From positions 1-64,000 of the forward strand of contig JADHUI010000006.1 of assembly GCA_016784605.1 (NCBI GenBank): DNA of 64,000 nt, given 5' to 3'. The notes under the pieces are model-generated. The model made no database searches. It had not been told where the DNA came from and was given only the letters and a program-made list of their open reading frames with translations. The position numbers and the translations under genes are program-made. The first letter of the stretch is position 1; every line of letters begins with the position of its first letter. Origin of the DNA: Fidelibacterota bacterium. Lineage in GTDB: Bacteria > Fidelibacterota > Marinisomatia > Marinisomatales > UBA1611. Below are positions 37,930 through 47,003 of the stretch, in pieces.

Positions 37930-38748
37930 GTGGGGTGGACATCCTGTTCCTTTTTTAAAGTAAATATAGACCCCATTGGCGATTTACCCTCCCTGAATGC
38001 TCATATTTTAAATACTCAGGATTGGCTCCAATCTGCTCAAAAAGAATATGATTCTTTTCAAGCCATTTTAAAGGAAGAGCAAGCGGTAAATATCAAAAAG
38101 AAATTCAAAATTTATCAGCAATTAAAAGCATTGAATCTTCGAATGGGTAAAGCATTATCGCATATAACCATTACATTAGATGAACAAAAGAAAATGGCTC
38201 TGGAATTAAAAGGACAGCCGGGATTAGTATTTGTTGACTCTACATCGGGAGAAGCACATCCATTATTAGATTCATTCGTGTCGAATAAACAAAGTATTAT
38301 TCAATCACAATCTGTTTATGAGAGTGGAAAATTAAAATGTATCAAATTATTCAAAAAACGAAAAAAGCGACTTGTTTTTATTCGAGACCAAATAAAACCA
38401 TGGCAGAATGAAGTAGCTGAATTAGCATTAAAACGGCATGAAATTCGTGAAAGTATGATTCGATTTGAACATACCCTAGGTGAAGCCGTTTTTCAGCAGG
38501 AAAATGATTTGTATCAGAAAAATATTTCTGATCTTTCCAGACGATTGAATAAAAGAATAAAAGCACTCAATCGATTTGAAAAAAATGTCAAAAATATGAA
38601 TGGAATTGCTAAAAGAGAAGTAGGCGCTTTGGTGTTTATGACTCCGATTAATGACTCAAAAAAAGAGTATGAAAATCGATTTGAACAAGACTTAATACAT
38701 TATAAAGAAACATTAGACGAATTAAAGAAAACGTTTGAATCGTTATAA
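37930..38748 (+). CDS. Coiled-coil, probable lipoprotein of unknown family; true start probably upstream
   Basis: From the GTG at 37930 the frame encodes 272 residues that are rich in Lys, Glu, Gln and Leu and largely helical, with long coiled-coil stretches and no known domain. The frame remains open upstream to a stop at 37837. The codons from 37879 to 37941 read as a lipoprotein signal (basic LSRK, a GLLTVGLVG core, then TSC), but contain no ATG, GTG or TTG before 37930. The protein is therefore probably a lipoprotein begun at a non-standard codon such as ATT 37879 or CTG 37876, directly overlapping the grxC stop. It ends 6 bases before the convergent metalloprotease gene. Confidence 0.65.
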   Translation: MGWTSCSFFKVNIDPIGDLPSLNAHILNTQDWLQSAQKEYDSFQAILKEEQAVNIKKKFKIYQQLKALNLRMGKALSHITITLDEQKKMALELKGQPGLVFVDSTSGEAHPLLDSFVSNKQSIIQSQSVYESGKLKCIKLFKKRKKRLVFIRDQIKPWQNEVAELALKRHEIRESMIRFEHTLGEAVFQQENDLYQKNISDLSRRLNKRIKALNRFEKNVKNMNGIAKREVGALVFMTPINDSKKEYENRFEQDLIHYKETLDELKKTFESL

Positions 38749-38754
38749 ATGATG

Positions 38755-40461
38755 CTACCGAATAATCGTCACTTTTTGATTAAAAGATTTTTCCTGTCCT
38801 GAAATGTGAATAAAATAAATGCCACTGGGCACATTTTGCCCAGATGTGTTTTTACCATACCAAAAAAATTGATCTGACATAGGTTCATCATACGCTTTTG
38901 AGAATGATTGAATCCATTGCCCTAATACATTATAAATGTCAATATGAATCGTTTGGGGTGTTATAACAAGTATATCCATATTCATTGAACCGGATTCATT
39001 GGTTGAACGATAAAAGGGGTTAGGCGATAACTGAGAAAGACTATAGTCTTCTGAATATCCTTCCGATAAAACCAAATCAAATGAATAGGATGATTGAGCG
39101 TCTGTACTTGCTGTTACAACTGCGGAAATCCAGTCGATCCCTAAGTCTGGATCTATATTAATGGAAACTCCATTCCGTACAACAATATCACCATTATCGA
39201 GTGAAAGGATAACATTCAAATCTAAATCTACATTTGAAAAAGACTCCCCCATAATCGTTAAGTCCATGGGGTCATTCGTATAAATCGAAAAATATCGACT
39301 TCCATAATCATATACGGGGCTAGGATGTTCAATACTTGTTTCACCCGTGAAATAATAGGTTCCGGAATTGGATGGGTAAGAAATAGGGTAATCTGACGCT
39401 TCTTCGTATGTATAAGGTGCATCAGATTCATTGTTGGCTAAAAGTCGATTAGCGATAGCCATACTGGACAAAGCATATTGAAAAGTGGAAGAATGTTCTT
39501 CTAGCCCATCCTGAATGGCAGCGAAATCTTTTGGATGATCTTGGCTTCCATAGGATTTGGAATGATTCCAAATATGTCGAATCGTTTCATGTCCGCCAAT
39601 ATGTTCGCTGATATATTGAAAAAAGATGAATGAGCCGTAGCATCGAGAACAACCATTGGATTCATCATTAAGGGATTTTTCTGGGCGACTAAACCATGAG
39701 TTCATGTATCGATATAAATCATTGATATGATCATAGATTTGATCTTCGGCCCAGACTGCGGTCGCTTCCATCATCCATATTTCTTCATAGCAATTATAAC
39801 CAAATTGGATGGCATGATAAAATTCATGAGCAGCCGTTACTTGAATATTTTCTAATTCAGTTTTATCCTGAAACCAAGATGCATTATAGTTATTTCGGAT
39901 TTCGATATAACTGGCGCAGGCATTTTCATCCGTTGCACCCGATGTTGTATAAGCTAATCCATAATATTGCGAGGGAAGATTAGACACATAAATATCATAT
40001 TTAGACGACCCACCTTGTAAGCCGTCAGTGGGCGGTGCATCATAATTCATGGAATCCACTTCTACGGACCATACATATTCAAATACATCTGCCACTTGAT
40101 TGATATAATCTGGAATGCCATCAAAATCTATGTCTTCGGCTAATACAGCATGAGACCCACTTAAATCATAATGTATTGCAAAATGGTTTGTTTCATAAAT
40201 AAGATTTAAAGAATCATTTCTTAAATGAGATACATGGTTTGATTTAAATCGAAAACCTAATTTATTTAAATCTTGTTGAGTTTTTTCTGATAAATGATTT
40301 CCGTTACGTAGAATACCCAAAATGTGTGGTGTCCCATCAGCGGGTCCATGTTCCATCGTTTTAAATCCGAGCAGATAATCGGCGGATATGTTTACCAGTG
40401 GCTGGTTAGCGTAAAGGGGCAGGACAAGAATTAAGCCCAAGCCAAATAGTAAATATTTCAA
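38755..40461 (-). CDS. Secreted gluzincin-like metalloprotease (MXAN_6640-type) with sorting domain
   Basis: The 568-residue protein begins at a TTG and has a signal peptide (about 1-18). The zinc motif HEFYH is at residues 212-216, followed by AIQFGYN and, about 18 residues on, MMEATAVWAED, whose Glu would be the third ligand. This fits the MXAN_6640-type putative metalloproteases. A beta-rich region and a C-terminal sorting domain (about 480-568, LSPNPFYRS, ending VTIIR) follow. No ribosome site precedes the TTG, which lies 8 bases after the small membrane-protein gene, so translation may depend on reinitiation. Confidence 0.82.
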   Translation of the reverse strand: MKYLLFGLGLILVLPLYANQPLVNISADYLLGFKTMEHGPADGTPHILGILRNGNHLSEKTQQDLNKLGFRFKSNHVSHLRNDSLNLIYETNHFAIHYDLSGSHAVLAEDIDFDGIPDYINQVADVFEYVWSVEVDSMNYDAPPTDGLQGGSSKYDIYVSNLPSQYYGLAYTTSGATDENACASYIEIRNNYNASWFQDKTELENIQVTAAHEFYHAIQFGYNCYEEIWMMEATAVWAEDQIYDHINDLYRYMNSWFSRPEKSLNDESNGCSRCYGSFIFFQYISEHIGGHETIRHIWNHSKSYGSQDHPKDFAAIQDGLEEHSSTFQYALSSMAIANRLLANNESDAPYTYEEASDYPISYPSNSGTYYFTGETSIEHPSPVYDYGSRYFSIYTNDPMDLTIMGESFSNVDLDLNVILSLDNGDIVVRNGVSINIDPDLGIDWISAVVTASTDAQSSYSFDLVLSEGYSEDYSLSQLSPNPFYRSTNESGSMNMDILVITPQTIHIDIYNVLGQWIQSFSKAYDEPMSDQFFWYGKNTSGQNVPSGIYFIHISGQEKSFNQKVTIIR

Positions 40462-40469
40462 AGGAATGT

Positions 40470-40562
40470 TTATTTTTTTCGTTTAAAAAATCGATAATAC
40501 AATCCCATGAGAACAAGTCCAAATGCGTAAAAAAGGGCAAAATAGAAAAAATATTCTGACAT
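40470..40562 (-). CDS. 30-residue single-span membrane protein
   Basis: A short ATG-initiated frame encodes 30 residues: a polar MSEY start, one membrane helix (about 5-24) and a basic tail, RFFKRKK. The plan resembles CcmD or CcoQ small membrane subunits, but no cytochrome genes are nearby, so no function is assigned. It lies 34 bases downstream of the AMIN-like gene and 8 bases upstream of the metalloprotease TTG on the same strand. Its hydrophobic-then-basic pattern is unlikely in random AT-rich DNA, but the frame is short and the call rests on this pattern and the spacing only. Confidence 0.5.
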   Translation of the reverse strand: MSEYFFYFALFYAFGLVLMGLYYRFFKRKK

Positions 40563-40596
40563 GAATTTGTAACCTTAAGTATGAAGTGTTTTTTTA

Positions 40597-41247
40597 CTAA
40601 AATATCTTATCTAGAATATACGTCGTTATAAGAATGATTACGCCTGTGGATAATTCATTATTTTGGGATTCGGGATCTTTCTCTTGTTGAACCAATCCAG
40701 ATACCGTCAATGTTGTCCCTAAAAAATAGCCAATTGTTTTAACTCGTTTCCAAGAAAAGGACATTTCTGGTTCTTCTGGTGGAGTCTGAATAACAATATC
40801 CTTTCTTGTACCAAATTTTTTATCGGGAGGTCTTTTTTTATCTGCTAGGAAAGGCACTCTTTCAACAGGGTAGCGCAATGAAACAAGGATTTCCGGTGGA
40901 GAATCAGATAAATAAAATTCATATTGATCAACGTTTTTTGCCAGTTTAATGCCAATTTGTGAAGATTCGTCCATTGTGATTGTTTGGAAATCTCGTACTG
41001 GGTATTTGAATGCCGTTTTTGCTAATCGGTCAGAATCGGCCACGGCATCGTATAATGTGACATAAAACCATCCATTAATTGCATTCCATCCTGTAATATT
41101 ATCCTGCGGGATAGATTGATCTAAACGAATGGTCATAACGAGCCCATTTTCTCTCGTTTCAATCCCAACAGAACGGACTTCTGCTTGAGCAACCAATAAA
41201 TGGGTGAGTCCAAGCCATAAAACGTACTTTAAAAAGGGATAATTCAT
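40597..41247 (-). CDS. Exported protein with AMIN-like domain and C-terminal membrane helix
   Basis: The 216-residue protein has a signal peptide (about 1-20, ending VAQA) and a beta domain (about 22-130) with the AMIN-like pattern 'V-x-x-I-x-x-x-x-x-x-G-x-x-I-x-I' and an EILVSLRYP final strand. A Pro/Lys-rich linker follows, then a weak hydrophobic segment and a C-terminal helix (GVIILITTYILDKIF). AMIN domains guide proteins to peptidoglycan and are normal parts of PilQ; the secretin at 11881 lacks one. A link to the pilus is possible but not shown by position. It is divergent from yebC across a 171-base gap. Confidence 0.65.
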   Translation of the reverse strand: MNYPFLKYVLWLGLTHLLVAQAEVRSVGIETRENGLVMTIRLDQSIPQDNITGWNAINGWFYVTLYDAVADSDRLAKTAFKYPVRDFQTITMDESSQIGIKLAKNVDQYEFYLSDSPPEILVSLRYPVERVPFLADKKRPPDKKFGTRKDIVIQTPPEEPEMSFSWKRVKTIGYFLGTTLTVSGLVQQEKDPESQNNELSTGVIILITTYILDKIF

Positions 41248-41418
41248 CTTAGAAAATTAATACACTAATCGTTAAAAATAGTTTCTTATAAAATTAAGGT
41301 TAAACGAATATGGAATAATAACTATTTTTTTAAAATGTCATTGCGATCCAAAAATGAAAGCATTTGTCGTCACATCTAATGATGATGTAATTTCAGCGTT
41401 CAAAATATAAGGAAATTT
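41248..41418. other. Divergent intergenic region between the AMIN-like gene and yebC
   Basis: At 171 bases this is the longest gene-free stretch in the window. It must hold the promoters of both divergent genes, but I find no convincing -35/-10 pair. Near the yebC side there is an imperfect ACATC/GATGT dyad around 41372-41390, and an AAGG ribosome site at 41409-41412 ahead of the yebC ATG. Confidence 0.5.
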
Positions 41419-42162
41419 ATGGCAGGACATAGTAAGTGGGCCAATATTAAACACCGTAAAGGTGCCCAAGATGCAAAACGTGGAAAAATTTTCACAAAAA
41501 TAATTAAAGAAATTACAGTAGCTGCTCGAATGGGAGGCGGCGATCCAGGCTCGAACCCACGTTTACGTAAAGCTGTTTCTAATGGCCGTGCCAATAATTT
41601 ACCTGTTGATAATATTAAGCGTGCAATTCAAAAAGGAACAGGTGAATTGCCAGGTGTGTCCTATGAAGAAGCAACATATGAAGGTTATGGTCCGGGAGGT
41701 GTTGCAATCATGATGGAAATTATCACCGATAACAAAAATCGTACTGTAGCTGAGATTCGCCACCTTATGAGTAAGAATAATGGAAATTTAGGCGAAAATG
41801 GAAGTGTTGCATGGATGTTCGATCGTAAAGGTCAAATTATTATGGATGCATCCGTTGGAGAAGAAGATGCGGTTTTTGAAGATGCTCTCGAAGCAGGGGC
41901 AGATGATTTTGAATCCGAAGATGGTTTATACACTGTGGTAACGGAACCAACAAACCTTATGGATGTTCGAGATAGGCTAGAAGCAAAAGGCTATGAAATT
42001 AAGAGTGCCGAATTGGATCTCATTCCCAAAAATCTACAAAAAGTTGAAACGAACGATGTGCCAAAAATATTGAAATTAATGGAAGCATTGGATGATAATG
42101 ATGATATTAGTCATGTATATGCCAATTTTGATATTGATGAATCAGATATGCCGCAGGAATAA
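41419..42162 (+). CDS. yebC: YebC/PmpR-family protein
   Basis: The 247-residue protein opens with the family signature MAGHSKWANIKHRKGAQD and has the GRANNLPVDNI and YEGYGPGGVA stretches that define YebC. Members act as transcription regulators (for example of ruvC-ruvAB) or, in the TACO1/YebC group, help ribosomes through proline runs. Here it directly precedes ruvC and ruvA, the usual arrangement, with 2 bases between yebC and ruvC. Confidence 0.97.
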   Translation: MAGHSKWANIKHRKGAQDAKRGKIFTKIIKEITVAARMGGGDPGSNPRLRKAVSNGRANNLPVDNIKRAIQKGTGELPGVSYEEATYEGYGPGGVAIMMEIITDNKNRTVAEIRHLMSKNNGNLGENGSVAWMFDRKGQIIMDASVGEEDAVFEDALEAGADDFESEDGLYTVVTEPTNLMDVRDRLEAKGYEIKSAELDLIPKNLQKVETNDVPKILKLMEALDDNDDISHVYANFDIDESDMPQE

Positions 42163-42164
42163 AT

Positions 42165-42650
42165 GTGGTTCGAGTGATAGGGATTGATCCGGGAATTGGG
42201 GTTACAGGGTTTGGCATTGTTGATGGACAAAATGGAAAAACACGATTACATAGTTATGGCACCATTACACCTCCCAAAAAAGATTCAATTCACATACGAT
42301 TAAAATATTTATACAATGAAGTTCAAAAATTGATAAAAACGTATCAACCATCTATTATGGCTATTGAAGATTCCTTTTATAGCAAAAATGTGAAGTCAGC
42401 TTTAACATTAGGCCAAGCCCGTGGCGCACTTATGTTAGCAGCCGCTAATGAAGGATTAGATGTAAAGCAATATGCACCTAGAAAAGTAAAACAATCGATT
42501 ACGGGAAATGGTGCTGCAACAAAGGAGCAAATTCAATTTATGGTTACTCAAATTTTAAAATTAAAAACGCCTCCTAAACCATTAGATATAACCGATGCTA
42601 TTGCCGTAGCTCTCACCTATTATAACCAAGCCAAATTTGAAACATTATGA
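42165..42650 (+). CDS. ruvC: Holliday junction resolvase RuvC
   Basis: The 161-residue nuclease starts at GTG 42165. The first catalytic Asp is in GIDPGIG (D8), the Glu in AIEDSFYSKN (about 67), and the last acidic pair in DITDAIAVAL (about 143-146). RuvC cuts Holliday junctions as a dimer with RuvAB. It overlaps ruvA by 4 bases. The ruvB gene is not in the window. Confidence 0.97.
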   Translation: MVRVIGIDPGIGVTGFGIVDGQNGKTRLHSYGTITPPKKDSIHIRLKYLYNEVQKLIKTYQPSIMAIEDSFYSKNVKSALTLGQARGALMLAAANEGLDVKQYAPRKVKQSITGNGAATKEQIQFMVTQILKLKTPPKPLDITDAIAVALTYYNQAKFETL

Positions 42651-43246
42651 TTGAAACTCTAACGGGCATTATTCAGAAAAAAACGCCACACTACATAGTT
42701 GTCAATGTTGGCGGTATTGGACTTAAATGTGTATGTAGTATTACCACGATGCAATCCATTCCAAAAGAAGGTGAAAAAGCAACGCTATCAACTTATTTGC
42801 ACGTTAGAGAAGATATTTTAGATTTATACGGATTCAGTCATGAAGAAGAAAGAAAAGCTTTTTTACTTTTAATCGGTATTAGTGGTATTGGGCCAAAATT
42901 GGCCATTACAATATTATCGGGCATAAATACAGAAAGTTTAAAAAATAAAATTGTCGCAGGAGATGTAAGTGCTTTAACGGCTATTTCAGGTGTGGGACCC
43001 AAAACGGCCAAAAGAATTATTATTGAATTAAAAGAAAAATTTATCAAAATGGATATTGATTCATTGGGTTTTGATGAATCTGGTGAGTTGGAATCAAGAC
43101 TTGTAAGGGATGCAGTTCAAGCGCTTGTGTCTTTAGGATATAAGCAACAAATAGCAAGCCAAATTCTAAGGCAAATGGAAAAGGACGGGAAGACTGAGGG
43201 GGATTTAGCAACAGTGATAAAACAAGCATTAGCCAAAATAGGATAA
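42647..43246 (+). CDS. ruvA: Holliday junction branch-migration subunit RuvA
   Basis: The 199-residue protein has the three RuvA domains: an OB fold at the N-terminus (THLHVREDILDLYGF-type stretch near 50-65), two helix-hairpin-helix motifs (GISGIGPKLA and ISGVGPKTAKRI) and a C-terminal RuvB-binding helical domain (about 150-199). RuvA tetramers hold the junction open for RuvB. Its ATG overlaps the ruvC stop. Confidence 0.97.
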   Translation: MIETLTGIIQKKTPHYIVVNVGGIGLKCVCSITTMQSIPKEGEKATLSTYLHVREDILDLYGFSHEEERKAFLLLIGISGIGPKLAITILSGINTESLKNKIVAGDVSALTAISGVGPKTAKRIIIELKEKFIKMDIDSLGFDESGELESRLVRDAVQALVSLGYKQQIASQILRQMEKDGKTEGDLATVIKQALAKIG

Positions 43247-43249
43247 AAA

Positions 43250-44449
43250 ATGAAATTAGCAAACAGATTAGAACAACTCGGAACTGAAACAGCTTTTGCC
43301 GTTTCTTTATTAGCAAAATCTTGGTCAGAAAAAGGGCACAGAGTTTATCCCTTTCATCTGGGAGATATGAATTTGCCCACACCGGAAAATATTATAGAAG
43401 CTACCATCAAAGCCATTCGAAATGGTCATACAGGATATGCTCCGGCACAAGGTATCATGCCATTAAGAGAAGCATTAGCCCACAACATTGGTTCTATGCG
43501 TGGCGTAGAATATACACCTGAAAACGTGGCTGTACAACCTGGCGGAAAACCAACAGTATGGAAATTTATAGCTGTAGTTATGAATCCAGGTGACGAAGTA
43601 TTATACCCTAACCCTGGATATCCAATCTATGAATCGCAAATTGAATTCCAAGGCGGAGTTGCTGTTCCTTATGGATATACAGAAACAACATCGGGATTTG
43701 CCATTGACCTAGAAAAATTAGAAGCATCCATTACACCCAAGACAAAGGCGATTATTTATAATAACTATCAAAATCCCATTAGTGCAGCGTCATCAAAGGA
43801 AGAAATGGAAGCCATTGCCGCTTTAGCCATAAAGCATAATCTTTGGGTTATGGCGGACGATGCCTATTTTGAAATTCGGTATTCTGACTCGGACCCATTA
43901 TCGATTGTTTCAATTCCTGGCATGAAAGAACGAACCGTAATTTTGTATACATTTTCTAAAAAATATGCGATGACAGGTTGGCGCCTAGGTGCAACGATTG
44001 GTCCAAAACATTTTATTGATATGGTGGCAAAACTCAATGTAAATGATGAATCGTGTTCAAACCATTTTATCCAACACGCCATGGTGGAAGGTCTCGTTGG
44101 AGACCAATCGGGGTTTCAAGCTATATTGGCAGAATTAAAACGTCGTAGAAATGCTGCAGTTAGTGCATTAAATGAAATAAATGGCATTTCAATCCCGACA
44201 CCTGAGAGCACATTCTATTTGTTTCCAAATATATCGGAAATAATGGATCGAAAAGGATTTACAAATGTAGGCCAACTACAAGAGGGATCATTAGAGAATA
44301 CAGGTGTATCTTTTTGTACGAGAAACCATTTTGGACGTCCCATTGATGGTGAAAAAGATTGCTTTATACGATTTGCTTATTCGGGTATTTCAGTTGAAGA
44401 CATTCAAGAAGGTTTAGCCTTATTAAAGACCTATTTTGAACAATCATGA
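43250..44449 (+). CDS. Class I/II PLP aminotransferase
   Basis: The 399-residue enzyme has the fold I signature: GYAPAQGIMPLREALA near 65-80, PNPGYPIYE near 123, an Asp pair in MADDAYFEI near 205 and the Schiff-base Lys237 in SKKYAMTGWRLG. It resembles aspartate and LL-diaminopimelate-type aminotransferases, but the substrate cannot be read from sequence. It starts 3 bases after the ruvA stop and overlaps gcvT by 14 bases. The neighbours give no pathway clue beyond the glycine cleavage gene. Confidence 0.88.
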   Translation: MKLANRLEQLGTETAFAVSLLAKSWSEKGHRVYPFHLGDMNLPTPENIIEATIKAIRNGHTGYAPAQGIMPLREALAHNIGSMRGVEYTPENVAVQPGGKPTVWKFIAVVMNPGDEVLYPNPGYPIYESQIEFQGGVAVPYGYTETTSGFAIDLEKLEASITPKTKAIIYNNYQNPISAASSKEEMEAIAALAIKHNLWVMADDAYFEIRYSDSDPLSIVSIPGMKERTVILYTFSKKYAMTGWRLGATIGPKHFIDMVAKLNVNDESCSNHFIQHAMVEGLVGDQSGFQAILAELKRRRNAAVSALNEINGISIPTPESTFYLFPNISEIMDRKGFTNVGQLQEGSLENTGVSFCTRNHFGRPIDGEKDCFIRFAYSGISVEDIQEGLALLKTYFEQS

Positions 44450-45542
44450 ATTAAAAATATCCCCCATCCACAAACGCCATTTAGCCTTGGACGCAAAGAT
44501 GGTTTCATTTGCCGGATATTCAATGCCAATTCAATATGAAGGCATCGTTAGTGAACATGAATCTGTAAGAAATACTGCTGGACTTTTTGATGTAAGTCAT
44601 ATGGGCGAAATAAGTATTTCCGGATCAGAAGCAGAATCCTTTTTAAATAAACTAACGATTAATGATGTATCTAATCTTGAAATTGGTCAAGCGCAATATA
44701 CAGCAATGTGTAACGAAAATGGCGGCATTATTGACGATGTGATTCTCTATAAATATAATAATTATTATTTGATGGTAACGAATGCGGCGAATCATGAAAA
44801 AGATTTAGAATGGCTCAAATTGCATCAATACAAAAATGTACATATAAGAGATATAAGCCAATCTTTAGGATTAATAGCAATTCAAGGTCCCAAATCGCGT
44901 GAAATATTGCAACAATGTACTTTTGCCGATTTAAACCAAATTTCTTTTTATCATTTTATTGAAGCCGAAATTTCTGGAGCAAGCGGAACGATTTCTCGTA
45001 CAGGATACACAGGGGAACTCGGGTTTGAATTGTATTTTGATTCAGATAGTATTGGAACTATTTGGGATAATATTATGAATGTGGGTTCATCCATGGGACT
45101 TAAACCCGTTGGTCTTGGCGCGCGAGATACGCTGCGAATGGAAATGAAATATTGTTTATATGGAAATGATATTAATGAAAATACGAATCCTTTTGAAGCG
45201 GGGCTTGGGTGGATAACTAAAATGAATAAAAATTCATCATTTATAGGTCAACCTGCATTAATTGAAATAAAACCAAAATTATCTAGGCGATTCGTTTCAT
45301 TCGAGATGACAGAACGTGCAATACCTCGCACAGAAAATATAATTTATTGTAATGATGAACAAATAGGCATAGTGACCAGTGGCACCCAGTCCCCATCATT
45401 AAAGAAGGGAATTGGGCTTGGTTATATCGATAAACCATTTGATAAAAAGGGACAAGTTATTGAAATCGATATCCGAGGTAAGCGAAAAGAAGCTATTATT
45501 GTAAAACCACCTTTTTACAAAAATGGATCTAACTTGAATTAA
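44436..45542 (+). CDS. gcvT: Glycine cleavage system T protein (aminomethyltransferase)
   Basis: The 368-residue protein begins at TTG 44436, within the aminotransferase gene. Early motifs (MVSFAGYSMPIQYEG, GLFDVSHMGE), the central SRTGYTGELGFELYF and the LGARDTLRMEM stretch with its folate-site Asp are those of GcvT. It transfers the methylene group from the H-protein-bound aminomethyl moiety to tetrahydrofolate. The gcvH and gcvP genes are not in the window. It is followed by a 118-base gap before ffh. Confidence 0.95.
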   Translation: MNNHELKISPIHKRHLALDAKMVSFAGYSMPIQYEGIVSEHESVRNTAGLFDVSHMGEISISGSEAESFLNKLTINDVSNLEIGQAQYTAMCNENGGIIDDVILYKYNNYYLMVTNAANHEKDLEWLKLHQYKNVHIRDISQSLGLIAIQGPKSREILQQCTFADLNQISFYHFIEAEISGASGTISRTGYTGELGFELYFDSDSIGTIWDNIMNVGSSMGLKPVGLGARDTLRMEMKYCLYGNDINENTNPFEAGLGWITKMNKNSSFIGQPALIEIKPKLSRRFVSFEMTERAIPRTENIIYCNDEQIGIVTSGTQSPSLKKGIGLGYIDKPFDKKGQVIEIDIRGKRKEAIIVKPPFYKNGSNLN

Positions 45543-45567
45543 CAATTTGGCGTAAACGGCCATTCGT

Positions 45568-45643
45568 TTGACAATAAACCTTGTTTTTTAATCAAAATTA
45601 AAATTTGTCTTATGAAAAAGAGCCGTGTAATTTCCAAGGCTCT
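45568..45643 (+). promoter_or_regulatory. ffh upstream region: candidate -35 and short hairpin
   Basis: TTGACA at 45568-45573 is a perfect -35 hexamer, but no good -10 follows at 16-18 bases; TAAAAT at 45599 is too far. An inverted repeat AGAGCC (45619-45624) and GGCTCT (45638-45643) with a 13-base loop lies just ahead of the gene and has no T-run. The gap between gcvT and ffh needs a promoter, so the region is of interest, but the elements are weak. Confidence 0.3.
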
Positions 45644-45660
45644 AAACCTATTGAAAAACT

Positions 45661-46992
45661 ATGTTTGACCAAATAACAGATAAATTCGATTCCGTTTTCC
45701 GAAATCTTCGTGGACTAGGAAAAATAACAGATCGAAATATAAACGAAACTACGCGAGAAGTACGCCGTGTCCTATTGGATGCAGACGTTAATTTTCGTGT
45801 TGCCCGTGATTTTATCAAAAGAGTACAGGAACGTGCTCAGGGAACTAAAGTTACAAAATCTGTAAAACCAGGTCAGCAGTTTATAAAAATTATCCATGAT
45901 GAAATGGTCCAGCTATTGGGTGGGTCTGCTCAAAAATTAGAATTAAATCAAAGTCCATCTGTTATTCTGATGGCAGGTTTGCAGGGGTCTGGTAAAACAA
46001 CATCATCTGCGAAATTAGGTTCATTATTAAAGAAGCAAGGTAAGACTGTTTTATTAGTCGCGGCAGATGTTTATCGTCCTGCAGCGATTGACCAATTGAA
46101 AAAAATGGGAGAAAAAGCAAATTTACCTGTCTATGATGAAGGAGCTGGAAATCCAATATCTATTTGTAAAAATGCGATTTCACACGCGAAGTCAAATGAG
46201 ATAGATGTGGTAATCTTGGATACAGCTGGTCGGTTGCATATCGATGGTGAAATGATGATGGAAATTCAAGCCATTGCTGAAGATTCAACACCCGATGAGA
46301 TTTTATTTGTTGCGGATGGCATGACTGGCCAAGATGCTGTTAATTCAGCGAAAATATTTAATGAAGCATTATCCTTGTCTGGTGTAATATTAACCAAGAT
46401 GGATGGTGATGCGCGAGGTGGAGCTGCAGTATCCATTCGGGAAGTCACAGGTAAACCTATTAAATACATCGGTATATCTGAAAAATTAGATGGACTACAG
46501 CTTTTTGAACCTAAACGAATTGCCGATCGTATTTTAGGATTTGGCGATGTTGTGACTCTTGTGGAAAAAGCACAAACAATTGTGAATGAAAAAGATGCAG
46601 AAGCTCTTCGAAAGAAGATGATTAAAAACACTTTTGATTTAGAAGATTTTCGCAATCAAATGCAACAATTGAAGAAAATGGGTTCTATGAAGCAATTGAT
46701 GGGTATGATGCCTGGTGTCAATCGAAAAATGTTAAAAGGAATGAATTTAGACGATAAGCAAATGGATTGGACTGAGGCGATCATCAACTCAATGACTCTT
46801 TTTGAAAGATCAAACCCGAAAATGATTAATGGCAGTCGTCGGATGCGAATAAGTAAAGGATCTGGACGACCGGTTCATGAAATTAATGCACTTATAAAAC
46901 AATTCACAGAAATGCAGAAAATGATGAAAAAATTTGGTAATATGAAATCACCAAAATTCCCAGGAATGGGATCTTTTGTAGGAATTAACTAA
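45661..46992 (+). CDS. ffh: Signal recognition particle GTPase Ffh
   Basis: The 443-residue protein has the N and G domains with P-loop GLQGSGKTT at 106-114, DTAGRLHIDGEM near 190 and TKMDGDARGGA near 245, and a C-terminal Met-rich M domain (MKQLMGMMPG onward, about 340-443) that binds 4.5S RNA and signal sequences. It targets membrane and secreted proteins to the translocon. It heads the run to rplS; its stop overlaps the rpsP ribosome site. Confidence 0.98.
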   Translation: MFDQITDKFDSVFRNLRGLGKITDRNINETTREVRRVLLDADVNFRVARDFIKRVQERAQGTKVTKSVKPGQQFIKIIHDEMVQLLGGSAQKLELNQSPSVILMAGLQGSGKTTSSAKLGSLLKKQGKTVLLVAADVYRPAAIDQLKKMGEKANLPVYDEGAGNPISICKNAISHAKSNEIDVVILDTAGRLHIDGEMMMEIQAIAEDSTPDEILFVADGMTGQDAVNSAKIFNEALSLSGVILTKMDGDARGGAAVSIREVTGKPIKYIGISEKLDGLQLFEPKRIADRILGFGDVVTLVEKAQTIVNEKDAEALRKKMIKNTFDLEDFRNQMQQLKKMGSMKQLMGMMPGVNRKMLKGMNLDDKQMDWTEAIINSMTLFERSNPKMINGSRRMRISKGSGRPVHEINALIKQFTEMQKMMKKFGNMKSPKFPGMGSFVGIN

Positions 46993-47003
46993 GGAGAAAC
47001 GCG

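Noticed and set aside
37877-37930. UGA at the end of grxC as a possible selenocysteine readthrough
   Set aside because: Glutaredoxin is complete at this stop, the following codons match the lipoprotein signal in another frame, and no SECIS-like hairpin is evident.
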